A stretch of 64,000 nucleotides of DNA from Paenibacillus zeisoli (GCF_003994465.1 NZ_RZNX01000004.1:77997-141996), one strand, 5' to 3'. Numbered from the stretch's first letter, positions 26,901-34,961 are shown. Numbers and translations: made by a program. The notes: a model not told the origin generated them from the letters alone.

Positions 26901-28192
26901 TTGCAGCTAACACTAATCTGAAGGATGAGTACAGCGGCAATACGTATATCGTCTCTGCAGATGGAAAAGTAAAAGTTAGCTTGCCGGGAAGAGACAACGG
27001 AGGCACAGTGATTCTCGCCGTAGCCCAGGCGTCAACACCGGGTAACCCAGGACCAACTGACCCTACTGTACCAACAACGCCTACCGATGATTCTCAGGTA
27101 GTTAATGAGTCCAGTCTGAAGAATGGCAAAGATGGCAAGGTTGAGGTTCAAATCGCTCAAGGCAAGAAGTCGGTGCTTCTACCGGCTCAAGCTGCCAAGG
27201 CACTTGGAACGAACGATCTTACTATCAAGTTAGGCAGCCTGGACGTGACTCTTCCAAACGAAGTGCTGAACACGATTCAGGGTATGGTCTCCGCTGCAGA
27301 GGCAGATGGATCTCAAATTCGATTTGAGGCAAATCCACTGGAAAGCAGCTCGGCCAATACCACAGTGGGTGGATTACAGAAGAAGGGGGCCAAGGTTGCG
27401 CCAGCCTCCGATGTCTATGAATTCAAACTGAGCATCATCAAGAAAGACGGAACAAGTATTCCTGTAACTACGTTCCAAGAGCCGATTACCGTATCCTTCA
27501 AGCTCAAAGGGAACCCGAACAAAGATCTGGTCGGTGTGTACTATTTGGCAGATAACGGTACTCTGGAATATGTAGGCGGAGTATTGACCGGAGATGTACT
27601 GACCGCACAGGTTAAGCATTTCAGTAAATATGCAGCGCTTGAAATCGATAAATCCTTCGCCGATGTTCCTGCATCACACTGGGCATCTGCGGCGATTAAA
27701 TCGCTGACTGCGAAGCAGATTGTAACTGGAGTTACAGATACGAAGTATCAGCCGAACAGCAAGGTCAGCCGGGCTGAATTCACAGCACTTCTGGCGCGGG
27801 CTTTGGGACTCCAGGCTGGGGAGCATTCAGCCTTTGCCGATGTGAAAGCGGGAGCATGGTATGCTTCCTATGTGGACGCAGCGGTTAAAGCAGGCATTGT
27901 AACCGGACGCAGCAAGGATGCATTTGCACCAAATGAGACCATCAGCCGTGAAGAAATGGCTGTTATGCTCATTCGTGCACTCGAAGTGAAGCAAGGGAAG
28001 AAGGTAGACGCGGCTGTAAGCGCAGGAGCCTTCGCCGACGCTACCAAGATCAGTTCATGGGCAGCTGCTTATGTGAATGCAGCAGCCAGCCTCGAACTGG
28101 TGCAAGGCAAGGAGAATCACCAGTTTGATCCGCAAGGCTTCATGACCCGCGCGGAAAGCGCGCAAGTCATCTACAAGCTGCTTGCGAAGTGA
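20957..28192 (+). CDS. SLH-anchored bifunctional pullulanase (type I) and alpha-amylase
   Basis: 2411 residues. Order: signal peptide (1-34), two X25 modules (about 36-141, 146-245), CBM41-like module (256-358), CBM48-like region, then a GH13 type I pullulanase with YNWGYDP (from 679), DVVYTH (726), nucleophile D793 (DGMRWD), acid/base E822 (FIGEG) and D913 (EAHD). A Big_2-like domain and a second CBM41-like module follow, then a second GH13 catalytic domain with DVVLNH (1661), D1751 (YFRVD), E1780 (VGEY) and D1846 (SSHDENG). A Pro/Thr linker and three SLH motifs (2233-2411) end the protein. Both active sites look intact, so it should split alpha-1,6 and alpha-1,4 bonds of pullulan and starch at the cell surface. 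The start ATG has GGGAGG upstream; three LacI-type operators precede it. Confidence 0.93.
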   Translation: MKISLWGKRAFAVSMVLALVFSCFGMYPAGANAATSKVTLVGDLQTKLGSDKDWDPASAVTVMTSQGDGLYAFKGNLPAGTYQYKVALNGAWDESYGFSNYTNPQGIDQGGNIKLTLAEASEVTFYYNDTTHKIADSTYYTPAAADKLPRVVGTVQTALGETANSPADAKTLLTDPDFDNVYTATAEVAQGDYKYQVYVPGATEADNRSYPDAPADLNLPSKLPVTFTYNAKDHTSDAKFTAPQDPGQVTPVPAGNVRIHYARTDKNYTGQSLWIYDDVKTPSSGDFPAGATPFPAGQTDSYGAYVDIPVIDGAKKVSFVVVNRSTNVKDGGNKTFFILTPETNEAWIKQGDDKVYKSPSGEEPIVLVSAGLAGTTKLALNFSTTNGLAVDKLKTELKVKDKDGKDLAVNNATIASINTVEVETDAYTLDQAPLTIEYSGKTRTTTSDWRFLDEEYNYTGDDLGATYHEADKSATLKLWAPKASKVAVDVYDKSDSAVLVKSLDLTQGEHGVWSIELTPSDLGGGITDVRGYFYQYEVTNNGVTNKVLDPYAKSMAVFTVDTKGDPGADGDTVGKAAIVDLSQTNPDSYGYADIKGYEKREDAVIYEVHIRDFTSDPSIEDNFTDVRWGSYKAFEKKLDYLKSLGVTHIQLLPVMAWYYGDETKMGERELNYSNKDNEYNWGYDPQNYFSPDGAYSEDPKDPELRIKELKGLIDAVHKAGMGVVLDVVYTHMAKKEFLNDIVPNYYHFIDPSGKFIGGFSNNLATNHKMAEKLMVDSVKYWFKEYKIDGMRWDMMGDATYEAVQHALDAAKEINPKALFIGEGWRTFGGQDAEPDLLGKAADQDWVNKTDDMGVFSDEFRNEVKSGYNSEGQPRFITNGARSISTIMNNIKGEPSNVKFDDPGDIVPYIEAHDNLTLHDVIALSIKKDPSIPENELEIQKRIRLGNMLELTSQGTAFIHAGQEYGRTKQWKTDKEPEDKGRATVLNDQDGKALGYFIHDSYDSSDAVNMFDWSKATDETNFPVQTTTQKYTSGLIELRKSTNAFRLGDKLLVDSNVTLIPAKEIKTDDLVIGYKNKSTDGTGNYYVFMNGDSTSRTLTLSEDLTKGVVLVDSDEAGVTAIKDQSGFKLTADSITLDPLTAVIIKQDAAAAKLTSLVPDSRNYSLQVGGTHQTAVVAKYDDGSKATVTGKATYVSDKPEVATVTDKGLVKATGLGTATITISYGGRSKTVTVFVNPKRYVEFTYIREDGNYKDWNLWVWNTGVKNDQIDFTTIKDGKASVLIEVAPNATNVGFIVRKGADWSTAKQDISYNREIPLTPGEQFTKVTVKSMVGELNIKPANTGPVMKDGSITFIYRDDELFRQGTMTDIKAVKVKVNGTEYPMVYDEAKEWFSYKLTKANEGNNNYTFLVTAKDGNTTEVTDPKNTVNGKSVLVYHNPTVKVSASVNPAAVTSNQNAVLTVKADSSLAGVSYREGTLDLSTLGGPSQVKLDTTLMKQTIAVKDTVAAGIKTLPITLVDQYGNTHKGSTTIEVKARTYTGDKLDFDWDEARIYFALTDRFKDGDTTNDFNVDKTHPEAYHGGDFRGMIDNLDYIQKLGINTLWITPIVDNIDFNKGADFDAKQYGYHGYWAKDFTQLDEHLGDMATFKELINKAHDRGIKIMVDVVLNHTGYGVKEDDDDYPTITPEDKERFKGMLRMDNVSADSDPVKGELAYLPDFKTEVPAVRDKVVAWQSGWLNNARTDRGDTIDYFRVDTVKHVDGTTWKAFKNALTAIDPKFKMVGEYFGGTVDNNGDMLQTGQMDGLLDFGFKDAAQNFANGKINDTDAYMQDRESKLDNTKTMAQFLSSHDENGFLTEYVDGDKGKLKVAAALQITAKGQPVIYYGEELGNSGKKEGDMSKGQFSQNRSDMPWDKLTTEQALHDHYQKLLNIRAKYSKVFSKGTRTKLAGSDELGYLAFNKHYGNEDVVTVINTNTTATTATFTVPFAANTNLKDEYSGNTYIVSADGKVKVSLPGRDNGGTVILAVAQASTPGNPGPTDPTVPTTPTDDSQVVNESSLKNGKDGKVEVQIAQGKKSVLLPAQAAKALGTNDLTIKLGSLDVTLPNEVLNTIQGMVSAAEADGSQIRFEANPLESSSANTTVGGLQKKGAKVAPASDVYEFKLSIIKKDGTSIPVTTFQEPITVSFKLKGNPNKDLVGVYYLADNGTLEYVGGVLTGDVLTAQVKHFSKYAALEIDKSFADVPASHWASAAIKSLTAKQIVTGVTDTKYQPNSKVSRAEFTALLARALGLQAGEHSAFADVKAGAWYASYVDAAVKAGIVTGRSKDAFAPNETISREEMAVMLIRALEVKQGKKVDAAVSAGAFADATKISSWAAAYVNAAASLELVQGKENHQFDPQGFMTRAESAQVIYKLLAK

Positions 28193-28208
28193 AGTAAATT
28201 ATGGAATG

Positions 28209-28245
28209 AACCGGCACTCTTCTTAGGAAGAGTGCCGGTTTTTTT
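28209..28245 (+). terminator. Intrinsic terminator of the pullulanase/amylase gene
   Basis: AACCGGCACTCTT and AAGAGTGCCGGTT pair perfectly across a 6-base loop, followed by T7. Confidence 0.93.
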
Positions 28246-28403
28246 GTATATTCACATTAAAGCGTTCCAGCACTGTGCTTTACGGCAAAATGACACTACG
28301 GGTAAACTAAGGGATGGTATGAACAAATCGCTCTGCCGAAGTTAATTTATACAAAGCGATATGAAGCGAACTATAGAATCCATATCATAAAGGAGCTCTT
28401 GTC

Positions 28404-29591
28404 TTGTTGTCTTCCATCTCTACGCCGAAGCCGGTGTCGGCGAATTACCGACTCATCGTCCTTCTGCTTGTCGTCATTGTCTCAGGTGCCAGCCAGGGCC
28501 TGCTGCTGCCTTTGCTCTCTATTCTGCTCGAGCGTCACGGCGTATCATCCGATGTGAACGGCATGAATGCCGCGGCATTATATATTGGGATCTTCTGTAC
28601 CATGTTCTTTGTAGAGAAGCCGGTTGTGAAATTTGGATATAAAAGCGTAATTGTGGCTGGTCTGATTCTGGTCACCGGCTCCTCGCTGCTATTCCCGGTC
28701 AGCTCATCCCTGATCTTATGGTTCGCTCTGCGCCTGATTGTGGGCGTAGGGGATAGCTCTCTACACTTCGCCACCCAGCAGTGGATTCTGAGCAGCAGTC
28801 CTGCGGATAAGCGGGGACGATTCTTCTCGCTCTATGGCATGGCCTACGGAATTGGCTTCAGCATCGGGCCGCTTGGCATCAACCTGCTGCCTTTCGGCGA
28901 AGCTATGCCGTTCCTCATCTCGGGGGGGCTGTACGCTGTTATACTGCTTCTCATGCTCCGCATTCCGAATGAACTGCCGGAACAAGCCGGCGCAAGTGAA
29001 GCGGCCCAGAACCGATTCGTCCGATCTTACCGACTCGCCTGGTTCGCTTTGATTCCACCGCTGCTCTATGGCGTTATGGAAGCCTCCATGAACAGCAGCT
29101 TCCCGCTGTATGGCCTTCGCATCGACCTTGGGAAGCAGTGGATCTCCCTGCTGCTGTTGACCTTCGGGATTGGCAGCATCATCCTGCAGCTTCCGCTTGG
29201 AGTATGGAGTGACCGGATCGGACGCAAGCCGGTGCTGATGACCTGTGCATTCCTTGGAGCAGGATTATTCCTGCTAATCCTTGCAGCAGGGGACCATACG
29301 CTCCTGCTGTTCCTCTTGTTCGCTCTGGCAGGCGGAATTGTAGGCTCCTTCTATTCACTCGGAATGTCCTATGCGGCCGATATTGTACCCAAGGCTATTT
29401 TGCCGGCAACAGGGGTCATCGCCTCGGTGCACTACAGCATCGGGAGTGTACTTGGACCCGTGTTCGGGGGCTACGGGATGAGGTATGTCTCGGTCAACAG
29501 CGTCTTCATCTTCCTTGGAGCGGTATTTCTAATCTTTGCTGTTCTAGGGATTTGGTTCAAGCGGGAACCCAAAGCCGAGGTGGATGCCTAA
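28404..29591 (+). CDS. MFS transporter
   Basis: 395 residues with about 12 hydrophobic segments. RLIVGVGDSSLHFATQQWIL, SPADKRGRFFSLYGMAYGIGFSIGPLG (the loop motif of drug:H+ antiporter-1 members) and GVWSDRIGRKPVLM (motif A in the second half) mark the major facilitator superfamily. YfkF/YfmO-like Bacillus exporters are the nearest type, but the substrate is not predictable. Translation starts at TTG 28404, eight bases after AAAGGAG. It is monocistronic and follows a strong terminator. Confidence 0.88.
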   Translation: MLSSISTPKPVSANYRLIVLLLVVIVSGASQGLLLPLLSILLERHGVSSDVNGMNAAALYIGIFCTMFFVEKPVVKFGYKSVIVAGLILVTGSSLLFPVSSSLILWFALRLIVGVGDSSLHFATQQWILSSSPADKRGRFFSLYGMAYGIGFSIGPLGINLLPFGEAMPFLISGGLYAVILLLMLRIPNELPEQAGASEAAQNRFVRSYRLAWFALIPPLLYGVMEASMNSSFPLYGLRIDLGKQWISLLLLTFGIGSIILQLPLGVWSDRIGRKPVLMTCAFLGAGLFLLILAAGDHTLLLFLLFALAGGIVGSFYSLGMSYAADIVPKAILPATGVIASVHYSIGSVLGPVFGGYGMRYVSVNSVFIFLGAVFLIFAVLGIWFKREPKAEVDA

Positions 29592-29649
29592 CCACCTAAC
29601 CGCAGCCAAATAGGACTTTGATTAGTGGCAGGCACGAGTCGGGGAGTGT

Positions 29650-29799
29650 GCTCAAAACGGCACTATATAGAATGTGGTTCGCATGGCTCCAAGTAGAACG
29701 CTGCTCGAGCGGTACCGAATAGTATGTCGCTTGAACGACCCTGAGTATAACGCTGCCCAAACGGCACTGAATAGAACCCTGCGCGAACCACTGAACGCT
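29650..29799. repeat. Degenerate tandem repeat, six units of about 26 bp
   Basis: Units begin at 29650, 29676, 29703, 29729, 29755 and 29781, with lengths 26, 27, 26, 26, 26 and 19 (the last truncated). A typical unit reads GCTCGAACGGCACTGAATAG followed by AACGCT. The period is not a multiple of three, so it is not a coding repeat, and there are no spacers, so it is not CRISPR. The remaining gene-free DNA of 29592-30134 holds a terminator (29948-30012) and two small hairpins: GGAAGG-GGA-CCTTCC at 30059-30073 and CTGTC-GA-GACAG at 30091-30102, of unknown use. Confidence 0.75.
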
Positions 29800-29947
29800 G
29801 CTTCCATCCCTGTCTATTTCCGTATAACTTGAATCCTTGCTCTGCAGAATAAATTCTTATACAACGGCACAAAGGCGAGCGCTGTCGCTTGCCACAACCG
29901 TTCCTCTTACTACTGGTATCGGTGGAAGAGTCACCCCATCCACACAG

Positions 29948-30012
29948 CAAAAGAGCCTCCCCTAGGCAAAATGGAAGTAAGTCAACCATTTCACAGGAGG
30001 GCTCTTTTTTTG
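29948..30012 (+). terminator. Intrinsic terminator with a long, partly paired loop
   Basis: AAGAGCCTCC and GGAGGGCTCTT (one bulged base) close a 40-base loop in which AAATGG and CCATTT also pair; T7 follows. It could end either the MFS transcript or any transcript of the repeat region. Confidence 0.6.
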
Positions 30013-30134
30013 TTATCTACATATTATCGCGATACCGACTGTCTACGTTCTGACAGGGGGAAGGGGACCTTCCGCCGAACTCACTAGTCTCTGTCGAGAC
30101 AGGGAAGTTATGTTCTGATCCAAGGCTGTGGTAA

Positions 30135-31061
30135 TTAGGTGTCTAATCGAAGGGCCGGGATATGCTTCAGCTTATCAGGATTGACCACAAGGTATATGCC
30201 GGAAATCTGCCCCTCTTGGACCTGGAACGTGACCACATTGAGCGGCTGGCCGTTCGTATAGGTTACGATTCCGGTATCTCCGTTCACGGTCGTAACAGAA
30301 TAGCTAAATCCCTCCACAGTTTTGGCCACCAGGTTGGAGAAGAACATGGCAATCCGCTCGGCACCAAGTATAGGGCGCACTGCCGCGTTGACCTTGCCGC
30401 CTCCATCCGAGTACAGGACGGCATCGGTCTTGATGATGTTCAGCAGTCTGTTCACATCCCCGGTGAGCAGTGCCTGGACGAACTGATCTACAGCGCTTGC
30501 TGCTGGCTCTTCGGCTACAGACGTAATCGGGGAAGCCGCCTGCTCGGGGTCCGTATCAGGATTGGGAACACGGGTCAGGGCTTGCTTGGCCCGGCGGAAT
30601 ATCTGACGGCAATTCGCACTGCTCTTGTCGACAATATCGGCAATCTCATTATACTCATACTGCAGCACCTCCCTAAGCAGGAACACAGCCCGCTCCGTCC
30701 AGGACAGCTGCTGCAGCAGAAGCAGATAGGCGGTCGAAAGAGATTCCTTATGCGTGTATAGCTCATCCGGCCCCTTCCGGGGAGCTTCGTTCACCACAAG
30801 CGGCTCGGGCAGCCACGGCCCGACATAGACTTCTCGCTGCTTACTGGCAGAACGCAGATGGTCGATACAGCGGTGAGTGACGATTTTGCATAAATATGCT
30901 TTCGGATTCAGAATATGATCCGGCTTCGACTCGTTGACATACAGAAATGCTTCCTGCACGACATCCTCCGCTTCCACTACACTTCCCAGCATCCGATAGG
31001 CCAGGGAGAAGAGCAGGGGTCTATACGTGCTGTATTCTTCCTCAGTTCCGGTTAATTCCAT
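30135..31061 (-). CDS. ECF41-type RNA polymerase sigma factor with fused SnoaL-like domain
   Basis: 308 residues from ATG 31061, eight bases after a full GGAGG. Sigma region 2 (SLAYRMLGSVVEAEDVVQEAFLYVN, about 20-44) and region 4 (WTERAVFLLREVLQYEYNEIADIVDKSSANCRQIFRRAKQALT, about 130-172) are followed by a SnoaL-like C-terminal domain (about 195-300). All three ECF41 marks are present: WLPEPL in the linker, DGGGK, and NPDKL near the end. In ECF41 factors the fused domain takes the place of an anti-sigma factor. The gene starts five bases after the stop of the oxidoreductase gene, so the two are translated from one mRNA. Confidence 0.93.
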   Translation of the reverse strand: MELTGTEEEYSTYRPLLFSLAYRMLGSVVEAEDVVQEAFLYVNESKPDHILNPKAYLCKIVTHRCIDHLRSASKQREVYVGPWLPEPLVVNEAPRKGPDELYTHKESLSTAYLLLLQQLSWTERAVFLLREVLQYEYNEIADIVDKSSANCRQIFRRAKQALTRVPNPDTDPEQAASPITSVAEEPAASAVDQFVQALLTGDVNRLLNIIKTDAVLYSDGGGKVNAAVRPILGAERIAMFFSNLVAKTVEGFSYSVTTVNGDTGIVTYTNGQPLNVVTFQVQEGQISGIYLVVNPDKLKHIPALRLDT

Positions 31062-31066
31062 ATGGA

Positions 31067-32371
31067 TCACCTCCGAATTGACATGTTCATTTGTTCAAGC
31101 TGTGATTGTCTCAAAATTGCCTGTGCAGCGCGCACGGCGCTTGCGGCAGATGCATCAGCGAGCATCTCGCCCTGACTTACCCAGTCACCTGCTATGAACA
31201 GGCCCTGAATTTCCGGTACGGACGGCCCTGCAAAGCTTCCTGGCTGACCCACGTGCAGATAGTTATGGGTCACGGTTATTCTTGGCAGGAACCTCTGCGT
31301 AACCACTTCTTGTTCCCAGCCAGGTTGAATGAGGCTCATAGCCGAAGTCAACTGCTTTTCATCGTCCTGGGGATGGCTTTCTTCTTGTCCGCTATACTTC
31401 ACGATATGCACCACGCGTGTGCCGTCCTCACTTAATGTCGCATGGGCGGTATGGTGAGAGAAGAAGAGGGGCTGATCAAGTCCAATGGCGAATTCGCGCG
31501 ACGGAACTGGAAGGCTCTTTAGTCCAACGTCCAGGCAAGCAGCTAACGATGGACGGGCCGCCTCTTTCCAGCGCTTCAATTCTGTCTGCTCAGCGCCTTG
31601 CACAAGCTTGAATAACTCAGCAGGGGAAGCCGTGCTGATGACATGAGAAGCTTCCACTGAGTCTCCACCTTCCATCACAACCCGGCGGACCTTACCTTGT
31701 TCATGGACGATCTCTGTTACAGATTTGCCGCTGACCAGGCGAACTCCTGCTTGATCAGCTTTAACTTTAAGCTGATCTATGACAGTCTGCCAACCATGAT
31801 TCAGGTAAAGGACACCTTGCAGCGAACGCTGAACCTGGGCCAGAGCAGGACCAGCAAGCTGATGATCGGGAGCATGGGTATAGGTGGAAGTCCTGCATAG
31901 GGCATAGAAAATATGTCTAACCATCGGGTCCTTGATCTCAGACTCGGCCCATGCTCTTAAGCTGCCAGATTCGATCCGGTTCGGGTTGAACTGCTTGATC
32001 TTCATCATGAGCTGCATCAGATTAACTTTGTTAGACCAGCTAAGTAGTCTAGAAGATAGGAGACTGGCCGGACCTGCGAGCAAGGGGAGAGATTGATTAT
32101 TCCATATCGCATGGATATGGGAAGCTGGCTTGCCGCCTTTCAGATCTACCCCGAGCTCCTTCAGGATGGTGTAAGCCTGCCCGGCTTGATACAGAGCATG
32201 CCCCCCCAAGTTGAGATACACCTGATTTTTTTTATTCGTGATTGCCCGTCCTCCCCAGCGTCCCGACTTCTCGATCAGGGCTACAGCATGCCCGCCCTTA
32301 GCCAAATGAATCGCAGCAATGAATCCGGCCAATCCTCCGCCAATAACAGCTGTATCATATTTATTCATCAT
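31067..32371 (-). CDS. FAD-dependent oxidoreductase (amine oxidase/phytoene desaturase-like), ECF41 partner
   Basis: 434 residues from ATG 32371, ten bases after GAGGAGG. The N-terminal dinucleotide-binding motif is AVIGGGLAGFIAAIHLAKGGHAVALIEK with GRWGGRA following, and the C-terminal FAD motif is PEIQGLFIAGDWVSQGEMLADASAASAVRAA, both typical of the amine oxidase/desaturase flavoprotein superfamily. The substrate is unknown. In ECF41 loci the target gene next to the sigma factor is commonly a carboxymuconolactone decarboxylase, oxidoreductase or epimerase, so this is the expected target. It is the first gene of the operon, directly behind the ECF41-type promoter at 32411-32437. Confidence 0.88.
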   Translation of the reverse strand: MMNKYDTAVIGGGLAGFIAAIHLAKGGHAVALIEKSGRWGGRAITNKKNQVYLNLGGHALYQAGQAYTILKELGVDLKGGKPASHIHAIWNNQSLPLLAGPASLLSSRLLSWSNKVNLMQLMMKIKQFNPNRIESGSLRAWAESEIKDPMVRHIFYALCRTSTYTHAPDHQLAGPALAQVQRSLQGVLYLNHGWQTVIDQLKVKADQAGVRLVSGKSVTEIVHEQGKVRRVVMEGGDSVEASHVISTASPAELFKLVQGAEQTELKRWKEAARPSLAACLDVGLKSLPVPSREFAIGLDQPLFFSHHTAHATLSEDGTRVVHIVKYSGQEESHPQDDEKQLTSAMSLIQPGWEQEVVTQRFLPRITVTHNYLHVGQPGSFAGPSVPEIQGLFIAGDWVSQGEMLADASAASAVRAAQAILRQSQLEQMNMSIRR

Positions 32372-32410
32372 CAATATTAATCCTCCTCTGTTTGATCTGT
32401 TCATTCATAA

Positions 32411-32437
32411 GGCGAAACACCATGCTGTTTTGTGACA
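32411..32437 (-). promoter_or_regulatory. ECF41-dependent promoter
   Basis: Read on the minus strand: TGTCACA (32437-32431), exactly 16 bases, CGCC (32414-32411). The published ECF41 promoter pattern as I recall it is TGTCACA-N16-CGTC; one base differs. Transcription would begin close to 32405, about 35 bases before the oxidoreductase start. The rest of the gene-free interval up to 32678 shows no clear feature on the plus strand. Confidence 0.82.
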
Positions 32438-32678
32438 GAATACAGTTCTGGAGAATCAATTTAAATATTTATTACAGGAATAAACATCCAGATACCGAAT
32501 TACTTACACTCTAGCTTCTATTGTAAATGGCGGCAGCTTGATCAGAGACCAGCCAACAGCCACTGTCAGAACATCCGAGGAGATTCGAGTCAATACCATA
32601 ATTTATGGATTAAAAGTAGTGATTCCCTAACCGATATATCATCTAATGGATTATTTGTATCCGCAGCTGGGAGTGAAC

Positions 32679-34919
32679 ATGAAGATGAAAGTAATTGGCG
32701 GCATGATAAAAAATAAATGGGTTCTGATCTTTGTCGTTCTCATCATAACAGGGTCATTATTTGATCTGCTTCTGGATTCACGGAATTGGACTGTGTATAT
32801 GTCTTTGCATATTGTCATTCTGATTATCACCCTCTATGGTTTCTTCTCGATGTTAAGAGAAGTGAACAAGACCAAAGATGAACTGACGCTAAATAACCAA
32901 AGGCTCAACAATATTTTTGAGACTCTGGATGTGGCGATCTGGTATCACGATATGAAGGCGGATTCTCTTCTCATTACACCGGGTATCGAGAAGCTGTACG
33001 GTTATCCGCTCAGTTCCTTTTATAAAGACAAAACCTTTTGGATGCAGGTCATTGTTCCTGAGGATATGGGAGTGATTACGGACCGGTTATCCCGGACGGC
33101 CAAGGGGGAGACGGTCACCAGCACATACCGGATCGTGCGTCCGGATGGAGAAGTGCGCTGGATCCGGGACCGGGGAATACCGAAGATGGATCAGAAAGGG
33201 AACTTCATCGATTTCACAAGTGTCATTCTCGATATTACGGACCTTAAGGAAAGCGAGGACCGCTATCAGAGCCTGGTGGAAATGTCGCCGGATCTGATAG
33301 CGGTCATCAGAAGGGGACGGATAGACTATATCAATAAGGCAGGGTGCACCCTTATAGGCGAGACGTCACCGTGCGAGCTGATTGGTCAGTCTATAGAGAG
33401 ATTCTTTCCGGCTGAGGTACTGGAAGAGCTCCAGATCAGGGAAGAGACTAAAGGACACGGCCGAAATGGGAAGTCGATTGAATTTGAAATGAGCCGGATG
33501 GACGGCAAGAGCACACATGTTGAGCTGACGGCAAGCCCGATTCTTTTTGAAGGCAGGTCGGCGATCCAGGTTGTTGGCAGTGATATCTCCATCCGCAAGG
33601 AGTCGGAGAAAATGGTCGAGTTCATGGCCTATTATGACGCCTTAACCGAGCTTCCTAACCGTTACAAGCTCAGAGAGCATCTGAACCATATTCTGAATCA
33701 TGCAGGGCGCGAAATGCTGGCCGTGCTCTTCCTGGATCTGGACCGGTTCAAGATTATTAATGATACGAAGGGACATATGGTTGGCGATCTGCTGCTTCAG
33801 AAAGTGGCCAAAAGATTGGAGCGGGCGGTTCAAGGAGAGGGTCTTGTCTCCCGGCAGGGCGGGGATGAGTTCATAATCCTGCTGGAGAAGTGTACCAAAG
33901 AAAAGGTGACCCGGATTGCCAAGAAGCTGCTCGTCGAATGTTCTAGTCCGATTGAGATTAACCATCAGGAATACTTTGTCACAGCCAGTATCGGTATCAG
34001 TATGTACCCTGCGGATGGGGTAGATGAGGAGACGTTGATCAAGCATGCCGATACCGCTATGTATCTGGCCAAGGAACGCGGAAAGAACAACTATCAGTTC
34101 TATTCGTCGGACCTCAACGGACTGTCGACCCGCAAGATGGAGCTGGAGAACGGGCTTCGCAGGGCAATTGAGCAGGATGAAATGATGATCTATTATCAGC
34201 CTCAGGTAGATCTCTCAACTGGCGAGCTTGTCGGGGTTGAAGCCCTGCTGAGATGGAAACATCCGCAGTATGGCATGATCTCTCCACTAGAATTCATCCC
34301 GCTCGCTGAAGAGACGGGGCTGATCGTTCCCCTGGGTAAATGGGTGATGAGAACAGCCTGCATGCAGAACAAAATTTGGCAGGATTCAGGGTTCCCTGCA
34401 ATTCCTGTTGCCGTAAATATCTCTGTTCGGCAGATGGAAGACGAGTATTTCGTCGATTCCGTTACGGAGGTGCTGCAGGAGACTGGACTTGACCCTCAGT
34501 ATCTGGAACTGGAAATCACCGAAAGTATTGTGCAAAATATTGAAAAGTCGACGCTGATCCTCAGATTACTAAGACTGATCGGGGTCAAGCTGTCCATCGA
34601 TGACTTTGGCACAGGTTATTCCTCCCTAAGCATCCTGAAGCATCTTCCGATTGATAAGATCAAGATTGATAAATCTTTCGTTGACGATATTATTTATCAT
34701 TCCAATCAGGGTGCTATGGTGAAGACCATTATCGATATGGGCCTCAATCTGAATTTCAAGGTCATTGCTGAAGGTATTGAGAAGAAGGAGCAAGTGAACT
34801 TCCTGATTGATAATGCCTGCCAGATCGGACAGGGTTACTATTACAGTCCGCCTTTGTCGGTAGAATTTATGGAAGCTTATCTGGCCCAGGGAGTCTCCGG
34901 GTACTCCAGTGAACTCTAA
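32679..34919 (+). CDS. Membrane PAS-PAS-GGDEF-EAL protein (cyclic di-GMP turnover)
   Basis: Start taken at ATG 32679 (GGGAG five bases upstream); the frame also has ATG 32646 without SD. 746 residues: two membrane segments (about 12-30 and 38-55), a short coiled region, a PAS domain (about 75-200, with PAC part YRIVRPDGEVRWIRDRG), a second PAS domain (about 200-315), a GGDEF domain (RQGGDEF at 392-398, intact) and an EAL domain (E521-A522-L523, with DDFGTGYSSLSILKHLPIDKIKID further on). Both diguanylate cyclase and phosphodiesterase motifs are complete, so the net activity cannot be told. It likely senses a signal at or inside the membrane and alters motility or biofilm formation. Confidence 0.92.
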   Translation: MKMKVIGGMIKNKWVLIFVVLIITGSLFDLLLDSRNWTVYMSLHIVILIITLYGFFSMLREVNKTKDELTLNNQRLNNIFETLDVAIWYHDMKADSLLITPGIEKLYGYPLSSFYKDKTFWMQVIVPEDMGVITDRLSRTAKGETVTSTYRIVRPDGEVRWIRDRGIPKMDQKGNFIDFTSVILDITDLKESEDRYQSLVEMSPDLIAVIRRGRIDYINKAGCTLIGETSPCELIGQSIERFFPAEVLEELQIREETKGHGRNGKSIEFEMSRMDGKSTHVELTASPILFEGRSAIQVVGSDISIRKESEKMVEFMAYYDALTELPNRYKLREHLNHILNHAGREMLAVLFLDLDRFKIINDTKGHMVGDLLLQKVAKRLERAVQGEGLVSRQGGDEFIILLEKCTKEKVTRIAKKLLVECSSPIEINHQEYFVTASIGISMYPADGVDEETLIKHADTAMYLAKERGKNNYQFYSSDLNGLSTRKMELENGLRRAIEQDEMMIYYQPQVDLSTGELVGVEALLRWKHPQYGMISPLEFIPLAEETGLIVPLGKWVMRTACMQNKIWQDSGFPAIPVAVNISVRQMEDEYFVDSVTEVLQETGLDPQYLELEITESIVQNIEKSTLILRLLRLIGVKLSIDDFGTGYSSLSILKHLPIDKIKIDKSFVDDIIYHSNQGAMVKTIIDMGLNLNFKVIAEGIEKKEQVNFLIDNACQIGQGYYYSPPLSVEFMEAYLAQGVSGYSSEL

Positions 34920-34961
34920 GCGGTACGGGCGTAATTAGTTTCTTACAGACACCTGTTTTTG

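Noticed and set aside
29650..29799. The 26-bp repeats as a CRISPR array
   Set aside because: Units are directly adjacent without spacers, vary strongly, and no cas gene is in the window.
29663..29989. A 108-codon minus-strand open frame across the 26-bp repeats
   Set aside because: The repeat period is not a multiple of three, so the frame shifts from unit to unit; no SD is present and the frame crosses a terminator.
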